Shown piece after piece: positions 42,368-49,770 of a stretch of 64,000 nucleotides of DNA. The notes under the pieces were generated by a model, which saw nothing but the letters and a program-made list of their open reading frames with translations, made no database searches and had not been told where the DNA came from. Each line of letters starts with the position of its first letter. Position 1 is the first letter of the stretch. The translations under genes were made by a program, and so were the position numbers. The stretch comes from Mannheimia granulomatis (GTDB taxonomy: Bacteria > Pseudomonadota > Gammaproteobacteria > Enterobacterales > Pasteurellaceae), in assembly GCF_013377255.1 (NCBI RefSeq), contig NZ_CP016614.1:1558501-1622500 (forward strand), in the 5' to 3' direction.

Positions 42368-42685
42368 AGCAACCGGACCGGCTCGAATCGGATACACATT
42401 TTGTCTATCGAAGCGGTAAGATTTTGCAAAAAATTCGCAAAAACTGACCGCTTGTGGTTTAATTTCCACAAGCAAATTGCGTTGTTCTACGATAAAGGGA
42501 GATTGTTGTTCAGCATCAGACCCAGACTGAGCATATTGCACAACAGATTGATTGATAACAGTTTCTTGCTCACTTTCATTTGGATTTATTGCTTGAATTT
42601 CAGGTAAGACAAGCATCGCAAACATACCTAAGAGTAATTGCGACCAAAACGGATTTTTATGAAAGTGTCTAAAAAATAAGTTCAT
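42365..42685 (-). CDS. secM: SecA regulator SecM (arrest peptide), short Pasteurellaceae form
   Basis: SecM is a secreted leader whose C-terminal arrest sequence stalls the ribosome unless SecYEG/SecA pulls the chain. This version has 106 residues, against 170 in E. coli. A membrane-targeting segment (PFWSQLLLGMFAMLVLPEIQA, about residues 12-32) is followed by a low-complexity part and the end FDRQNVYPIRAGPVA. The core IRAGP is identical to the E. coli arrest motif, but the preceding residue is proline, as in the M. succiniciproducens form HAPIRGSP. It lies directly upstream of secA. The ribosome site at the ATG is weak. Confidence 0.9.
   Translation of the reverse strand: MNLFFRHFHKNPFWSQLLLGMFAMLVLPEIQAINPNESEQETVINQSVVQYAQSGSDAEQQSPFIVEQRNLLVEIKPQAVSFCEFFAKSYRFDRQNVYPIRAGPVA
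42411..42455. repeat. Inverted USS pair inside the secM coding sequence
   Basis: AAGCGGTAAGATTTTGC (from 42411) and GCAAAAACTGACCGCTTGT (to 42455) face each other with a short centre. In the secM frame this stretch encodes QAVSFCEFFAKSYRF, just before the arrest motif. The mRNA could form a hairpin here. Confidence 0.7.
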
Positions 42686-42801
42686 TAAAATAGATTAAAT
42701 CGAAAATTTAAGTGATTATACGCTAAATTTAAGTAGAATAAGCAAATTATTGGGTCAAGTAACGTAAAATCAAGTAGAAAACTGACAAAAATGGTAAAAA
42801 G

Positions 42802-43104
42802 ATGAAAAATTCAGCACCTAAAAATATTAATGAAGTTTTACAGAACTCTACTCTTAGCCGACTTGTCGAAAAAGCAAACTTCATCAATAATTTGAATCAA
42901 AAAGTGGAAAAATTACTGCCCGGGTCATATCGTGGACTTTACCGTGTAGCAAATTTAGTTGATAATCAACTTATCATTAATGTGCAAAATGCTACCGTTC
43001 GTCAGGGCTTAATATTACAGCAAATAACATTACTACAACAGATACAAACAGATTTACCTGAAATAACGCAACTTGAATTTAGAGTAAATCCAAGCATTAA
43101 ATAA
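42802..43104 (+). CDS. DciA-like (DUF721) protein
   Basis: The 100-residue protein matches the DUF721 family: an N-terminal helix (INEVLQNSTLSRLVEKANFINNLNQKVEKLLP) and a beta-rich part with the signature LYRVANLVDNQLIINVQNATVRQGLILQQ. DciA proteins load or assist the replicative helicase DnaB in bacteria that lack DnaC. As I recall, in Vibrio and others the gene also lies beside secA, which supports the call. It is divergent from secM. The ribosome site before the ATG is poor. Confidence 0.75.
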   Translation: MKNSAPKNINEVLQNSTLSRLVEKANFINNLNQKVEKLLPGSYRGLYRVANLVDNQLIINVQNATVRQGLILQQITLLQQIQTDLPEITQLEFRVNPSIK

Positions 43105-43126
43105 CTTAATAGAAGAGGAAAATGGT

Positions 43127-43501
43127 ATGAAAAAAATCGCATTAGTTGGATTTACAGCGGCAATCTTAAGTGCGTGTTCATTACTACCACAAAAAAGCGT
43201 AACAGGCATTTATGCGGGTGAATTACCTTGTGTAGATTGTGAAAAAATCCAAGCAAAACTTACCTTAAATGCCGATAAAACTTACCAATATGACACTGTA
43301 TATTTCAAAGATAAAAAAGAATATGCTTACCGTGATAACGGCACTTATAGCTGGGAGCCTAACAAAACCAATGTAATTCGCTTAGAAAAAGCTTCCGGCA
43401 ACCTTGCATTCCAAGTATCTGACAGTCATGTTGAAATTTGCGATCCAAACGGTAACACGGTAAAAAGCAAACACAATTATAAACTGCAAAAGGTACGTTA
43501 A
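43127..43501 (+). CDS. NlpE-like copper resistance lipoprotein
   Basis: The 124-residue precursor has a lipobox (AILSACSLL, lipidated Cys17) and an NlpE N-terminal domain: GIYAGELPCVDCEKIQAKLTL with the CxxC pair typical of NlpE, then a beta-barrel pattern (YQYDTVYF, NGTYSWEP). E. coli NlpE senses lipoprotein and surface defects and activates Cpx; here only the N-terminal domain is present, so a structural or metal-binding role is as likely. It follows the DciA-like gene by 22 bases with AGAGGAAAATGG upstream, and has its own terminator. Confidence 0.85.
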   Translation: MKKIALVGFTAAILSACSLLPQKSVTGIYAGELPCVDCEKIQAKLTLNADKTYQYDTVYFKDKKEYAYRDNGTYSWEPNKTNVIRLEKASGNLAFQVSDSHVEICDPNGNTVKSKHNYKLQKVR

Positions 43502-43510
43502 ACATGAGTT

Positions 43511-43544
43511 AAAAGAGATTCTCACGAATCTCTTTTTTATTTTC
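43511..43544 (+). terminator. Terminator of the NlpE-like gene
   Basis: AAAAGAGATTC, loop TCAC and GAATCTCTTTTTT form a strong hairpin with T tail, ten bases after the stop codon. Confidence 0.88.
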
Positions 43545-43568
43545 CGCCCCTGATTCTGCCATAAAAAA

Positions 43569-43595
43569 ATCCCCAAGCAAGGTATGCTTGGGGAT
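43569..43595 (-). terminator. Terminator of tRNA-Ser
   Basis: ATCCCCAAGCA and TGCTTGGGGAT form an 11-bp perfect stem with a 5-base loop. On the minus strand it is followed by TTTTTTATGG. It ends the tRNA transcript. Confidence 0.87.
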
Positions 43596-43678
43596 AACCT
43601 AAAAATGAAAAAGTATTATCTACTTTAACTTAACCAAGGAAATATCTATGAAAACAGTAAGGAATCTTTCAGTATGAA

Positions 43679-43768
43679 TGGCGGTGAGAGGGGGATTCGA
43701 ACCCCCGATACACTTTCGCATATACACGCTTTCCAGGCGTGCTCCTTCAACCACTCGGACATCTCACC
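43679..43768 (-). tRNA. serX: tRNA-Ser (anticodon GGA)
   Basis: The minus strand folds as a class II tRNA: acceptor arms GGTGAGA and TCTCACC, discriminator G and an encoded CCA. The anticodon stem and loop are CACGCC-TGGAAAG-CGTG with anticodon GGA, which reads UCC and UCU. The long variable arm and the T arm GGGGGTTCGAATCCCCC are present. The sequence is nearly identical to E. coli tRNA-Ser(GGA). The total is 90 bases. The gene symbol is by analogy and uncertain. Confidence 0.97.
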
Positions 43769-43862
43769 GAAACAAACAAAAAGATGGGCGTAAATATATC
43801 AATATTGCTGATAATTTTCAAGCATTTTATTTACAAAATAAAATAAATCACTTTTTAATCAA

Positions 43863-44174
43863 TTAATGACCGATTCCCAAACAATTTGGCGAATCAGGTA
43901 CTCTTCCATCAATAGCATCCCATTCCGCGGTAGTATATAAATGCAATGCTAAAGCATGAACACCCTTTGCTAATTCTTCCGCCAAACAAGCATACACTGC
44001 TCGATGACGCGCGACTGCCCTTTGCCCCTCAAATTTATCCGAAACCAAGGTTAATTTAAAATGAGATTCAGCCCCTCTGCCCGAACTGTGCATATAGCTT
44101 TCGTTTTCAATCTTGCATAAAACGGGCGAAAATTCGGAATTAATTTTCTGAATAATTGTCTGTTCTACTGACAT
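43863..44174 (-). CDS. bolA: BolA-family protein
   Basis: BolA proteins bind nucleic acids or partner with monothiol glutaredoxins in iron-sulfur handling. The start MSVEQTIIQKINSEF gives 103 residues (E. coli BolA 105); the frame extends 21 codons farther but without family similarity. Motifs are ESYMHSSGRGAESHFKLTLVSDKFEGQRAVARHRAVYACLAEEL and HALALHLYT, with the conserved histidines. It is divergent from a YajG-like lipoprotein gene, the same pairing as in E. coli. Confidence 0.93.
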   Translation of the reverse strand: MSVEQTIIQKINSEFSPVLCKIENESYMHSSGRGAESHFKLTLVSDKFEGQRAVARHRAVYACLAEELAKGVHALALHLYTTAEWDAIDGRVPDSPNCLGIGH

Positions 44175-44265
44175 TTTTGCTCTCTTTAATTGAAAATTAA
44201 AATAGAATAATACTATACTAGCAAAGATATTTCTCACAATTTCTTTAAAAGGAAGGACTTAATAT

Positions 44266-44853
44266 ATGAAACTCTCTAAAAAAACATTAGTTTTAGCAAC
44301 TACCCTTGCCGCAGCATTATTAACAGGCTGCCAAAACCAATCAAATACACTTACATTCTCTACCCCAACACCAACTGCGGTATTTAATACCAATAACCAA
44401 ACCGCTGCGGTAAGTGTAATGACTCAAGATTTACGTACCTCACGCGAAATCGCAAGTTACACCAAAAACGGTGAAGTAATTCGCTTAACGGCAGTACCGG
44501 AAGTTGCAGCGATGTTCCAACAAGCAGTACAACAAGACTTAAACGCTAAAGGCTTTCAAATTGTACAAGGTGCGGCAAATGCGAATGTTATCGTCAATAT
44601 CCGTAAATTCTTTGCAACTGTAGAACAAGGTAACTTACGCTATAAAGCAGATGCTCAAGTAGGTGTTGAAGTTACCGTTCAAGGTGCAAGAGGCAACTTC
44701 AGCAAAAACTTCAACGCAACTCGTGGCTATGAAGGTGCATTCGGTGCCGATAATGATGAAATCAAAAAAGTGTTAGACCAAGCTTACTCTGATGTTGTAA
44801 AAGCAATTTATAACGACAACGAAGTGGCAAACGCTATTCATCAATTCAAATAA
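44266..44853 (+). CDS. YajG-family lipoprotein
   Basis: The 195-residue precursor has a lipobox LLTGCQNQ with Cys22, and the YajG pattern: PTAVFNTNNQTAAVSVMTQDLRTSREIASY, then a central LNAKGFQIVQGAANANVIVNIRKFFATVEQ and a C-terminal helix with ADNDEIKKVLDQAYSDVVKAI. The function is not established. The gene is divergent from bolA. The AAGGAAGGA ribosome site is strong. A USS hairpin follows. Confidence 0.87.
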   Translation: MKLSKKTLVLATTLAAALLTGCQNQSNTLTFSTPTPTAVFNTNNQTAAVSVMTQDLRTSREIASYTKNGEVIRLTAVPEVAAMFQQAVQQDLNAKGFQIVQGAANANVIVNIRKFFATVEQGNLRYKADAQVGVEVTVQGARGNFSKNFNATRGYEGAFGADNDEIKKVLDQAYSDVVKAIYNDNEVANAIHQFK

Positions 44854-44872
44854 CCTGCCTTTATAAGGCTAT

Positions 44873-44930
44873 ACAAGCGGTTAAATTTCTTCTGTTTTTT
44901 GCAAAAAATAGGAAAAATTTGACCGCTTGT
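44873..44930. terminator. Inverted USS pair after yajG
   Basis: ACAAGCGGTTAAATTT (44873-44888) and AAATTTGACCGCTTGT (44915-44930) are inverted complements with one mismatch. It is a likely terminator. Confidence 0.6.
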
Positions 44931-45016
44931 GGTTTATTCATTTCGATGCTGTTATTCAAAAGCAATAAAAAGTAACACAAAATTTAATTTACTGTTCAAG
45001 CATTTATCCTTAATAT

Positions 45017-45049
45017 AAGGCAGACAATCTGAATTGATTAGTCTGCCTT
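45017..45049 (+). terminator. Hairpin upstream of rsmE
   Basis: AAGGCAGAC (45017-45025) and GTCTGCCTT (45041-45049) form a 9-bp stem, followed by TTGATTTT, 25 bases before the rsmE ATG. It could be a second terminator for yajG or a leader hairpin of the rsmE operon. Confidence 0.5.
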
Positions 45050-45073
45050 TGATTTTAAATAGATATATACCCA

Positions 45074-45805
45074 ATGAGAATCCCAAGAATTTATCACCCT
45101 GAACCACTAGCCTATCAACAAAGTTGCGTTTTAAGCGAAGATGCCGCCAATCATGTTGGACGTGTTTTGCGTATGAAAGCAGGCGAGCAAATTATTTTAT
45201 TTGACGGTTCGAACCACATTTTTAATGCAACTTTACAAGCGGTCGAAAAAAAACAAATTATTGCAAAAATTGACTCAAGTGAGCTAGATAACAGAGAATC
45301 CAATTTACCTATTCATTTAGGGCAAGTGATTTCTCGTGGCGATCGCATGGAGTTTACCATTCAAAAATCGGTGGAACTTGGAGTTAAAACTATCACGCCA
45401 CTTTGGTCAGAACGGTGTGGAGTAAAACTTAACGACGAGCGACAAGATAAAAAACTACAACAATGGCAAAAAATTGCGATTGCAGCTTGCGAGCAATGTG
45501 GAAGAAATGAAATCCCCGAAATTCGCCCGATTATGAAACTAACAGACTGGTGTAAAGAACAGGATGAGATGCTTAAACTTAATCTGCACCCACGAGCCAA
45601 ATACACAATTCGCCAATTACCTAATATGCCTACAGCCGGTGTTCGTTTATTGATTGGCTCTGAGGGTGGATTATCCGCAGAAGAAATTGCTATGACTGAA
45701 TCTGAAGGCTTTACCGAAGTCTTATTGGGCAAACGTGTATTACGTACAGAAACCGCATCACTTGCTGCAATTACGGCATTGCAGGTGTGTTTTGGAGATA
45801 TTTAA
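45074..45805 (+). CDS. rsmE: 16S rRNA (uracil-1498-N3)-methyltransferase RsmE
   Basis: RsmE is a SPOUT-fold SAM enzyme that methylates U1498. The 243 residues match E. coli RsmE in length. Motifs are NHVGRVLRMKAGEQIILFDG in the N-terminal PUA-like domain and LLIGSEGGLSAEEIAMTESEGF followed by LGKRVLRTETASLAAITALQ, the SAM-binding knot. It is the first gene of rsmE-yqgE-ruvX; its stop overlaps the yqgE start as TAATG. Confidence 0.94.
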   Translation: MRIPRIYHPEPLAYQQSCVLSEDAANHVGRVLRMKAGEQIILFDGSNHIFNATLQAVEKKQIIAKIDSSELDNRESNLPIHLGQVISRGDRMEFTIQKSVELGVKTITPLWSERCGVKLNDERQDKKLQQWQKIAIAACEQCGRNEIPEIRPIMKLTDWCKEQDEMLKLNLHPRAKYTIRQLPNMPTAGVRLLIGSEGGLSAEEIAMTESEGFTEVLLGKRVLRTETASLAAITALQVCFGDI

Positions 45806-46365
45806 TGTTAGAAAATTTGCAAGGTAAATTTTTAATTGCGACACCGGAAATGGATGATGAATATTTTGATCGCACAGTTATCTATATTTGCGAACATAAT
45901 CAACAAGGTGCGATGGGTGTTGTGATTAATACTCCAACCGATCTATCTGTACTTGAGCTTATTACCCGCATGGATTTCCAAATGGCGAATCAGCGTGATT
46001 ATAAAAAAGATCAAATGGTATTAAGCGGCGGGCCGGTTAATCAAGATCGGGGATTTATTATTCACACTAAAACAGCAAATGACTTTATCCACACCTATCC
46101 GATCACCGATAAAATTACGTTAACAACTTCCGGAGATGTGCTAGACTCTTTCGGTACACCAAAATCGCCGGAAAAATTTATTGTTTGCTTAGGTTGCTCA
46201 ACCTGGCGAAGCAGCCAACTTGAGCAAGAGATTGCACAAAATTATTGGATTGTGTCGGATGCGAATGAAAAAACGCTCTTTGAAACAAGCTATTTAGAAC
46301 GTTGGTCAGAAGCCTATGAGATGATGGGGATTTTAAGCATCCCCTCAAAAGCAGGGAGAGCTTAA
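45805..46365 (+). CDS. yqgE: YqgE/AlgH-family protein
   Basis: The start MLENLQGKFLIATPEMDDEYF gives 186 residues and overlaps the rsmE stop by one base. The family signature is FDRTVIYICEHNQQGAMGVVINTPTD, with LSGGPVNQDRGFIIH and FIVCLGCSTWRSSQLEQEI. The function is not established; in E. coli it is also next to ruvX (yqgF), which supports the assignment. Its stop overlaps the ruvX start as TAATG. Confidence 0.92.
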   Translation: MLENLQGKFLIATPEMDDEYFDRTVIYICEHNQQGAMGVVINTPTDLSVLELITRMDFQMANQRDYKKDQMVLSGGPVNQDRGFIIHTKTANDFIHTYPITDKITLTTSGDVLDSFGTPKSPEKFIVCLGCSTWRSSQLEQEIAQNYWIVSDANEKTLFETSYLERWSEAYEMMGILSIPSKAGRA

Positions 46366-46778
46366 TGCCAAAAACTGTAATCGCATTTGATTTTGGAACA
46401 AACAGTATCGGCTGCGCTGTAGGCCAAAGTATTACCGGAACAGCGCAAAACTTACCGGCTTTTAAAGCCCAAGACGGTATTCCCAATTGGGAAGAAATCG
46501 GTAAATTGTTAAAAGAATGGAAACCGGATCTATTAGTTGTCGGATTACCACTAAATATGGACGGAACCGAACAACCTTTAACCCAACGAGCGAAAAAATT
46601 TGCCAATCGCTTAAATGGCAGATTTAATCTACCTGTGGAGTTACAAGACGAGCGTTTAACCACTGTTGAAGCGAGAGCTGAAATTTTTTCTCGTGGTGGT
46701 TATAAGGCATTAAAAAAAGAGAAAGTAGATTCCATTTCTGCTTGTTTAATTTTAGAAAGTTGGTTTGAAAATCACTAA
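46365..46778 (+). CDS. ruvX: RuvX (YqgF), Holliday junction resolvase-like / pre-16S rRNA nuclease
   Basis: The 137-residue RNase H-fold protein has the first acidic residue in FDFGTNSIGCAVG, LVVGLPLNMDG, and DERLTTVEARAEI. YqgF is thought to trim the 5' end of 16S rRNA and was predicted as a Holliday junction resolvase; both activities remain debated. It is translationally coupled to yqgE. Confidence 0.93.
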   Translation: MPKTVIAFDFGTNSIGCAVGQSITGTAQNLPAFKAQDGIPNWEEIGKLLKEWKPDLLVVGLPLNMDGTEQPLTQRAKKFANRLNGRFNLPVELQDERLTTVEARAEIFSRGGYKALKKEKVDSISACLILESWFENH

Positions 46779-46781
46779 GTT

Positions 46782-46831
46782 GCCCAATACTTGCATTTGA
46801 GCCTAGGCTTTGCCGAAGTGTAGTAAGTAAA
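46782..46831 (-). repeat. Dispersed USS-linked intergenic repeat, copy C
   Basis: Read on the minus strand, a USS (ACAAGCGGTC, 46847-46856) is followed by ACTTACTAC, CGGCAAAGCC, TCAA and CAAGTATT, the same ordered blocks as in copy A. It lies between ruvX and the AI-2E-type transporter gene. Confidence 0.55.
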
Positions 46832-46869
46832 AAATTACTGATTTTTGACCGCTTGTAATAAGGATTTTT

Positions 46870-47922
46870 ATGACACATTCCACTAAAACACTTGTCGCCA
46901 TTGCTTCGATTATTATTATTTTAGCGGGTATTAAATTATCAAATGAAATTGTTGTACCATTTTTGCTTTCTCTGTTTATTGCGATCATTTGCTCACCGAT
47001 GATCAAATTTATGACTAAACGGAAAATCCCACTATGGTTAGCAATTACCATATTACTTATTGCGTTTATATTAGGGTTTACATTTCTCGCAGGCATCATT
47101 AACAATACATTGCAAGAATTTACCAACTCTATCCCCCAATATAAAACTCAGCTTTCTTCTCGAGTAAACGCGGTAATAGCATTCGCACAAAAATGGCATA
47201 TACCACTTTCGCTTTCACAAGAAGAAATCATGAGTAAATTTGACCCAAGTGCACTCATGAATTTGGTAAGTAAGCTGTTGATGGGGCTTTCAGGCGCATT
47301 ATCCAATATCTTTGTTATCTTTTTAGTTGTCATTTTTATGCTATTGGAAATGCCTGTTGCAAAATATAAATTAGCCTTAGCACTTAGCCCCGATGATGAT
47401 CTTAGAAATGAAAAAGAGTACATCAACCAAGTGCTTGACGGTGTTATTGGCTACCTTGGCGTAAAAACTTTTGTTAGTCTGCTGACCGGAAGCTTGGTGT
47501 GGATATTGTTAGAATCTTTAGATGTACAATATGCTATATTATGGGCAATACTGACTTTTTTACTTAATTATGTGCCGAATATCGGTTCAATTCTAGCCGG
47601 CATTCCGATTGTGATTCAAGCACTGGTACTAAATGGCTTTTCAACAGGGCTAGGTACGTTAGTCGGTATCGTTGTTATTAATATGATTATTGGTAATGCA
47701 CTAGAACCTAAATTAATGGGTAAAAAACTGGGGCTTTCTACCCTTGTTGTGTTTCTCTCTCTTCTATTTTGGGGATGGCTACTCGGCACAGTTGGAATGT
47801 TACTTTCCGTACCACTTACTATGGCATGTAAAGTAGCATTAGAATCAAATAAAGCGACACAAAAATATGCCGTGCTATTTAGTGATTTAGAAGAGGCACC
47901 AAAAGGTAAAAAATATCGCTAA
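46870..47922 (+). CDS. AI-2E/PerM-family membrane transporter
   Basis: The 350-residue protein has seven or eight hydrophobic segments and the AI-2E transporter family pattern: LVAIASIIIILAGIKLSNEIVVPFLLSLFIAIICSPM, then the C-terminal region LNYVPNIGSILAGIPIVIQALVL and NALEPKLMGKKLGLSTLVVFLSLLFWGWLLG, the most conserved part. Members include E. coli TqsA, PerM and YdiK; the substrate cannot be told. AAGGA precedes the ATG. A good terminator follows. Confidence 0.87.
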   Translation: MTHSTKTLVAIASIIIILAGIKLSNEIVVPFLLSLFIAIICSPMIKFMTKRKIPLWLAITILLIAFILGFTFLAGIINNTLQEFTNSIPQYKTQLSSRVNAVIAFAQKWHIPLSLSQEEIMSKFDPSALMNLVSKLLMGLSGALSNIFVIFLVVIFMLLEMPVAKYKLALALSPDDDLRNEKEYINQVLDGVIGYLGVKTFVSLLTGSLVWILLESLDVQYAILWAILTFLLNYVPNIGSILAGIPIVIQALVLNGFSTGLGTLVGIVVINMIIGNALEPKLMGKKLGLSTLVVFLSLLFWGWLLGTVGMLLSVPLTMACKVALESNKATQKYAVLFSDLEEAPKGKKYR

Positions 47923-47941
47923 ATTACCCTTGACGAATCAA

Positions 47942-47978
47942 AAAGAGTTGCTAGAATTTGGCAACTCTTTTTTATTTC
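47942..47978 (+). terminator. Terminator after the PerM-like gene
   Basis: AAAGAGTTGC (47942-47951), a 9-base loop and GCAACTCTTT (47961-47970) are followed by TTTATTT. Confidence 0.87.
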
Positions 47979-47997
47979 ATTTTATGAAATAAATCAG

Positions 47998-48222
47998 ACT
48001 GTTCGGATGAAGGTAGCTGGAGAGAAATGAATTAACATTTCACCGACGAGGTAAACTCTTTCAGGTGCGACTTTCTTAGTTGCGAGGACTGTTACTGGAC
48101 GAACCCTTGGAGAGATCCACTCTATTTTAGTAATTAGTAAATAGAAAATGGACGCCGAAGGCGAAAATACATTAGCTTCTTAATGTGTGAAACGCTCAGG
48201 CAAAAGGACAGGGGAGAAAAGT
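47998..48222 (+). ncRNA. Tandem glycine riboswitch (two aptamers)
   Basis: Two glycine aptamers stand in series. The first (to about 48101) shows GGAGAGA, CACCGACGAGGTAAAC, TTTCAGGTGCGAC and GAGGACTG. The second (about 48104-48222) shows TTGGAGAGATCCACTC, GACGCCGAAGGCGAAAA, AACGCTCAGGCAAAAGGAC and AGGGGAGAA. A short linker (GACGAAC) joins them. These are the conserved cores of the class. Binding of glycine upstream of an amino-acid symporter gene is a known use, either to limit uptake or to switch on glycine use. Confidence 0.95.
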
Positions 48223-48300
48223 GAACTCAACGTAGTGGCTACAAGCGGTCATATTTTGCCTGTTTTTTGCAAAAATTTACCGTTTTTTTACCGCTTGTTT
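48223..48300 (+). promoter_or_regulatory. Riboswitch expression platform containing an inverted USS pair
   Basis: After the second aptamer, ACAAGCGGT (48241-48249) and ACCGCTTGT (48290-48298) pair, with an inner stem ATTTTGC (48252-48258) / GCAAAAAT (48269-48276). The hairpin lies 50 bases before the symporter ATG and may be the switchable terminator, though the T run after it is weak (TTCTATC). Confidence 0.5.
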
Positions 48301-48350
48301 CTATCATTCCTTTTCTTTCCTTGTAAGCAGTTTTTACGAGGAATTTTCAA

Positions 48351-49712
48351 ATGTCTATCGACACTATTTTAAGCCATATCAATAGTTTTATTTGGGGCGC
48401 CCCCCTACTTATTTTGATCTCAGGTGTAGGGCTATACCTCACACTTGCATTAAAAGGCATTCAATTCACCCAACTTGGACGTGCATTCGTTTATATGTTC
48501 AAGCCGGAAACCGGCAAAGGCCAATCCGGCGATATTTCCGCTTTTGCCGCCCTTTCAACTGCATTAGCCGCGACTATCGGCACCGGAAATATTGTCGGTG
48601 TTGCGACCGCAATTCACTCAGGTGGACCCGGTGCATTATTTTGGATGTGGCTAATCGCTTTATTCGGTATGGCAACTAAATATGCAGAGGGCTTACTTGC
48701 GATTAAATACCGCACTAAAGACAAATCCGGTTTTGTTGCCGGAGGCCCAATGTATTATATCGAACTGGGTATGGGTAAAAATTGGCGTTGGCTTGCCAAA
48801 GCTTTTGCTTTTTTCGGTGTTTTAGTTGCTTTATTTGGTATCGGTACCTTCCCGCAAGTAAACGGTATTACTACTGTGCTGGAATCAACCTTTGACGTAC
48901 CTATTATCTTCACTGCAATTATTTTGACCTTAATTGTTGCTGCCATTATTTTAGGTGGCGTAAAACGCATTTCAAAAATTGCTACTATCGTAGTGCCATT
49001 TATGGCAATTGGTTATGTAGTAGCTTCACTATGCGTTATTTTACTTAATGCAGAAAAAGTACCTGCGGCAGTTGTAACTATTGTTCACGCAGCCTTTGAT
49101 CCACAAGCTGCATTAGGTGGCGCATTTGGTTTTACCGTTATGCAAGCCATTCAACTCGGGGTTGCTCGGGGGATTTTCTCCAATGAATCAGGCCTAGGCT
49201 CAGCCCCGATTGCAGCAGCAGCAGCTCAAACAAAAGAGCCTGTACGCCAAGGCTTGATTTCAATGACCGGTACATTTTTAGATACTATTATTGTCTGTAC
49301 TATGACAGGTCTTGTTATCGTGATTTCAGGGGCTTGGATGGGAGAAGCAAAAGGTGCTGCATTAACAACAACCGCATTCACTCAAGGTTTAGATAGCCCA
49401 TTTGGTGCAGTCATTGTAACCATTGGCTTGATTTTCTTCGCTTTCACTACAATTTTAGGCTGGTGTTATTACGGTGAACGCTGCTTTGTCTATTTAACCC
49501 GTGGTCGCACTCAATACATTAAGCTATACCGCTTGCTCTTTATTATCTTAATCGCCACTGCACCATTTTTAAAATTAGACACCATTTGGACAATCGCCGA
49601 TATTGTAAACGGATTAATGGCATTCCCGAATTTAATTGCACTTATTGCATTACGTAAGGTTATACTGACAGAAACTAAAGATTTCTTTACCAGACTGAAA
49701 AAAAGCAAATAA
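48351..49712 (+). CDS. Sodium:alanine/glycine symporter (AGCS family)
   Basis: The 453-residue inner-membrane protein has about ten or eleven hydrophobic helices and the AGCS signatures: LSTALAATIGTGNIVGVATAIHSGGPGALFWMWLIALFGMATKYAEG near the N-terminus and GIFSNESGLGSAPIAAAAAQTKEPVRQGLISM centrally. It imports alanine or glycine with sodium. The upstream glycine riboswitch makes glycine the likely relevant substrate. The ribosome site is GAGGA 9 bases before the ATG. Confidence 0.92.
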   Translation: MSIDTILSHINSFIWGAPLLILISGVGLYLTLALKGIQFTQLGRAFVYMFKPETGKGQSGDISAFAALSTALAATIGTGNIVGVATAIHSGGPGALFWMWLIALFGMATKYAEGLLAIKYRTKDKSGFVAGGPMYYIELGMGKNWRWLAKAFAFFGVLVALFGIGTFPQVNGITTVLESTFDVPIIFTAIILTLIVAAIILGGVKRISKIATIVVPFMAIGYVVASLCVILLNAEKVPAAVVTIVHAAFDPQAALGGAFGFTVMQAIQLGVARGIFSNESGLGSAPIAAAAAQTKEPVRQGLISMTGTFLDTIIVCTMTGLVIVISGAWMGEAKGAALTTTAFTQGLDSPFGAVIVTIGLIFFAFTTILGWCYYGERCFVYLTRGRTQYIKLYRLLFIILIATAPFLKLDTIWTIADIVNGLMAFPNLIALIALRKVILTETKDFFTRLKKSK

Positions 49713-49770
49713 TCAAAAACAGATAAAATCTGATAAAATATGGGGTGTTTACACCCTATATTTTTATTTT

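Noticed and set aside
46178..46663. 161-codon minus-strand frame across yqgE/ruvX
   Set aside because: It is a shadow of two well-supported coupled genes on the other strand.
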